From positions 1 through 36,260 of the IMG/VR virus record IMGVR_UViG_3300020119_000045: DNA of 36,260 nucleotides. The stretch is one strand, 5' to 3'. How positions within the stretch are numbered: the first letter of the stretch is position 1; each line of letters starts with the position of its first letter. The position numbers and the translations under genes are program-made. The DNA comes from a virus. Below the pieces are notes generated by a model, which saw nothing but the letters and a program-made list of their open reading frames with translations, was not told the origin of the DNA and made no database searches. Below are positions 35,698 through 36,260 of this stretch, in pieces.

Positions 35698-36260
35698 GCG
35701 ACCTGAAGGGCATTGATGTCTCCGGCTGGCAGACCACCACGCCGTCCCTGACTGGCCTCGGCTTCCTAATCGCCCGCGCCACGTACGCTGGCAAGCAGGA
35801 CGCGATGTACGCCACGCACAAGGCGAACACCCGGGCCGCGGGCAAGGTCTTCGGGGCCTACCACTTCTGGTACGACGAGGCCAACTCGGTCTCCATCGAG
35901 ACGCAGGTGGCCGCCTTCCTGAAGGTCTCCGAGGGCGCCGACCTGCTCGTGCTCGACCTCGAAGGCACCAACGCTGGCACGGTCGGCCCGGCGCAGGCCA
36001 AGCATTTCATCGACCTCGTGCACGCGGCCGGTCTGCGGATCGGCCTGTACCACTCGCTCTCAGGCTACCCCGACTGCGGGCAGGATTTCAATTGGATCGC
36101 CCTCTGGGGGCCGACCGAGCCGACCAAGGCGCACGCCTTCTGGCAGTACGGCTCGACCACCATCGGCGGCAAGAGCATCGACGGCGACACGTTCAACGGT
36201 GACGCCACAGCGCTCGATGCTTTCGTGGGCTCCACAACGGCCGGGGGAAGTGGTAACATC
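35694..36260 (+). CDS. GH25 muramidase (endolysin), 3' end beyond the window
   Basis: GTG 35694 opens a frame that is still open at the window edge (189 codons). It matches glycoside hydrolase family 25: GIDVSGWQ with Asp at residue 8, YHFWYDE near 62-68, the catalytic LDLEG with Asp 88 and Glu 90, GLRIGLYHSLSGY and AFWQYGS near 160. It should cleave the glycan of host peptidoglycan at lysis, released through the holin-like protein. The catalytic domain appears complete, and the last residues (STTAGGSGN) look like a linker or a short tail. An ATTTCAAT copy is at 36085-36092. Confidence 0.9.
   Translation, partial: MSDLKGIDVSGWQTTTPSLTGLGFLIARATYAGKQDAMYATHKANTRAAGKVFGAYHFWYDEANSVSIETQVAAFLKVSEGADLLVLDLEGTNAGTVGPAQAKHFIDLVHAAGLRIGLYHSLSGYPDCGQDFNWIALWGPTEPTKAHAFWQYGSTTIGGKSIDGDTFNGDATALDAFVGSTTAGGSGNI

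Larger units (their letters stand above)
278..36092. repeat. Dispersed AT-rich octamer family ATTNCAAT (33 copies) and ATGACAAT (9 copies)
   Basis: Perfect palindrome ATTGCAAT starts at 1978, 2944, 2988, 5371, 5755, 7921, 8939, 16310, 18771, 21612, 23308, 23785, 29321, 31113, 32211, 34687 and 34871. ATTTCAAT or its complement ATTGAAAT: 278, 1006, 4829, 9364, 12272, 20343, 29337, 30645, 36085. ATTACAAT/ATTGTAAT: 4144, 17988, 22559, 35501. ATTCCAAT/ATTGGAAT: 14968, 28387, 32306. The related ATGACAAT/ATTGTCAT: 647, 1458, 2325, 11429, 14361, 15198, 21596, 25737, 32648. Near-copies with one change include 3615, 10974, 27125 and 34305. Most lie inside genes, in different reading frames, in otherwise GC-rich sequence. 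Positions were found by reading, so a few may be missed. Confidence 0.85.

Noticed and set aside
278-36092. ATTGCAAT as a simple codon or protein effect
   Set aside because: Copies occur in different frames and outside genes and encode different residues, so neither codon bias nor a peptide motif explains them.
1-36260. CRISPR array, insertion sequence, rRNA or diversity-generating retroelement
   Set aside because: No regular repeat-spacer series, transposase, rRNA or reverse transcriptase was seen.

Overview
The window is a GC-rich stretch of a tailed double-stranded DNA bacteriophage, or of a prophage-like contig. It is recognised by a full morphogenesis block (terminase, portal, scaffold, capsid, tail and baseplate proteins, lysis genes) and a compact replication module (prim-pol plus SF3 helicase). 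Strong G/C third-position bias, -10 boxes of TAnnnT type, several apparently leaderless genes and GTG/TTG starts fit a high-GC host such as an actinomycete. Host assignment is inference; no host gene is present. Both window ends cut genes: a secreted protein at the left and a GH25 lysozyme at the right.

Layout. (1) 1-2792, minus strand: two runs of very small genes joined by ATGA or TTGA overlaps. They encode four different small zinc-binding proteins (CxxC/CxxH, CCHC knuckle, SWIM, zinc ribbon), two single-pass membrane microproteins, several orphans and one signal-peptide protein. (2) 3091-5824, minus strand: a zinc-finger protein, a MoxR-type AAA+ ATPase and a metallopeptidase/VWA protein, ending at a strong hairpin. 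(3) 5825-6385: the divergent strand-switch region, with 30-bp direct repeats, a long inverted repeat and a third copy of its core at the start site of the rightward promoter. It is the best candidate for an origin or control region. (4) 6386-10024, plus strand: early/replication genes, including an Acb2/Tad1-type cyclic-nucleotide sponge, an excisionase-like HTH protein, prim-pol and SF3 helicase. (5) 10025-10943: a tRNA-like element, a minus-strand membrane microprotein and a DNA-binding-type regulator, with a palindromic operator in front. (6) 10944-25656, plus strand: VRR-NUC nuclease, small and large terminase, portal, two very large orphan virion proteins (806 and 1849 aa), scaffold and major capsid protein. 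(7) 25747-36260, plus strand: Dit-like protein, connector, Gp37-like baseplate protein, fibre/adhesin proteins, a glucosaminidase-like protein, a holin-like protein and a GH25 endolysin.

The most striking signal is not a gene. The AT-rich palindrome ATTGCAAT occurs 17 times, and the wider family ATTNCAAT 33 times, spread through coding and non-coding DNA on both arms and in several reading frames. By base composition far fewer than one copy of the octamer would be expected. It looks like a dispersed DNA-level signal of unknown function. Also notable: one FCCH-like insertion domain appears in three unrelated virion proteins, a set of promoters builds its -10 box from the upstream gene's TAG stop codon, and no tape-measure or tail-tube gene is recognisable between capsid and Dit.
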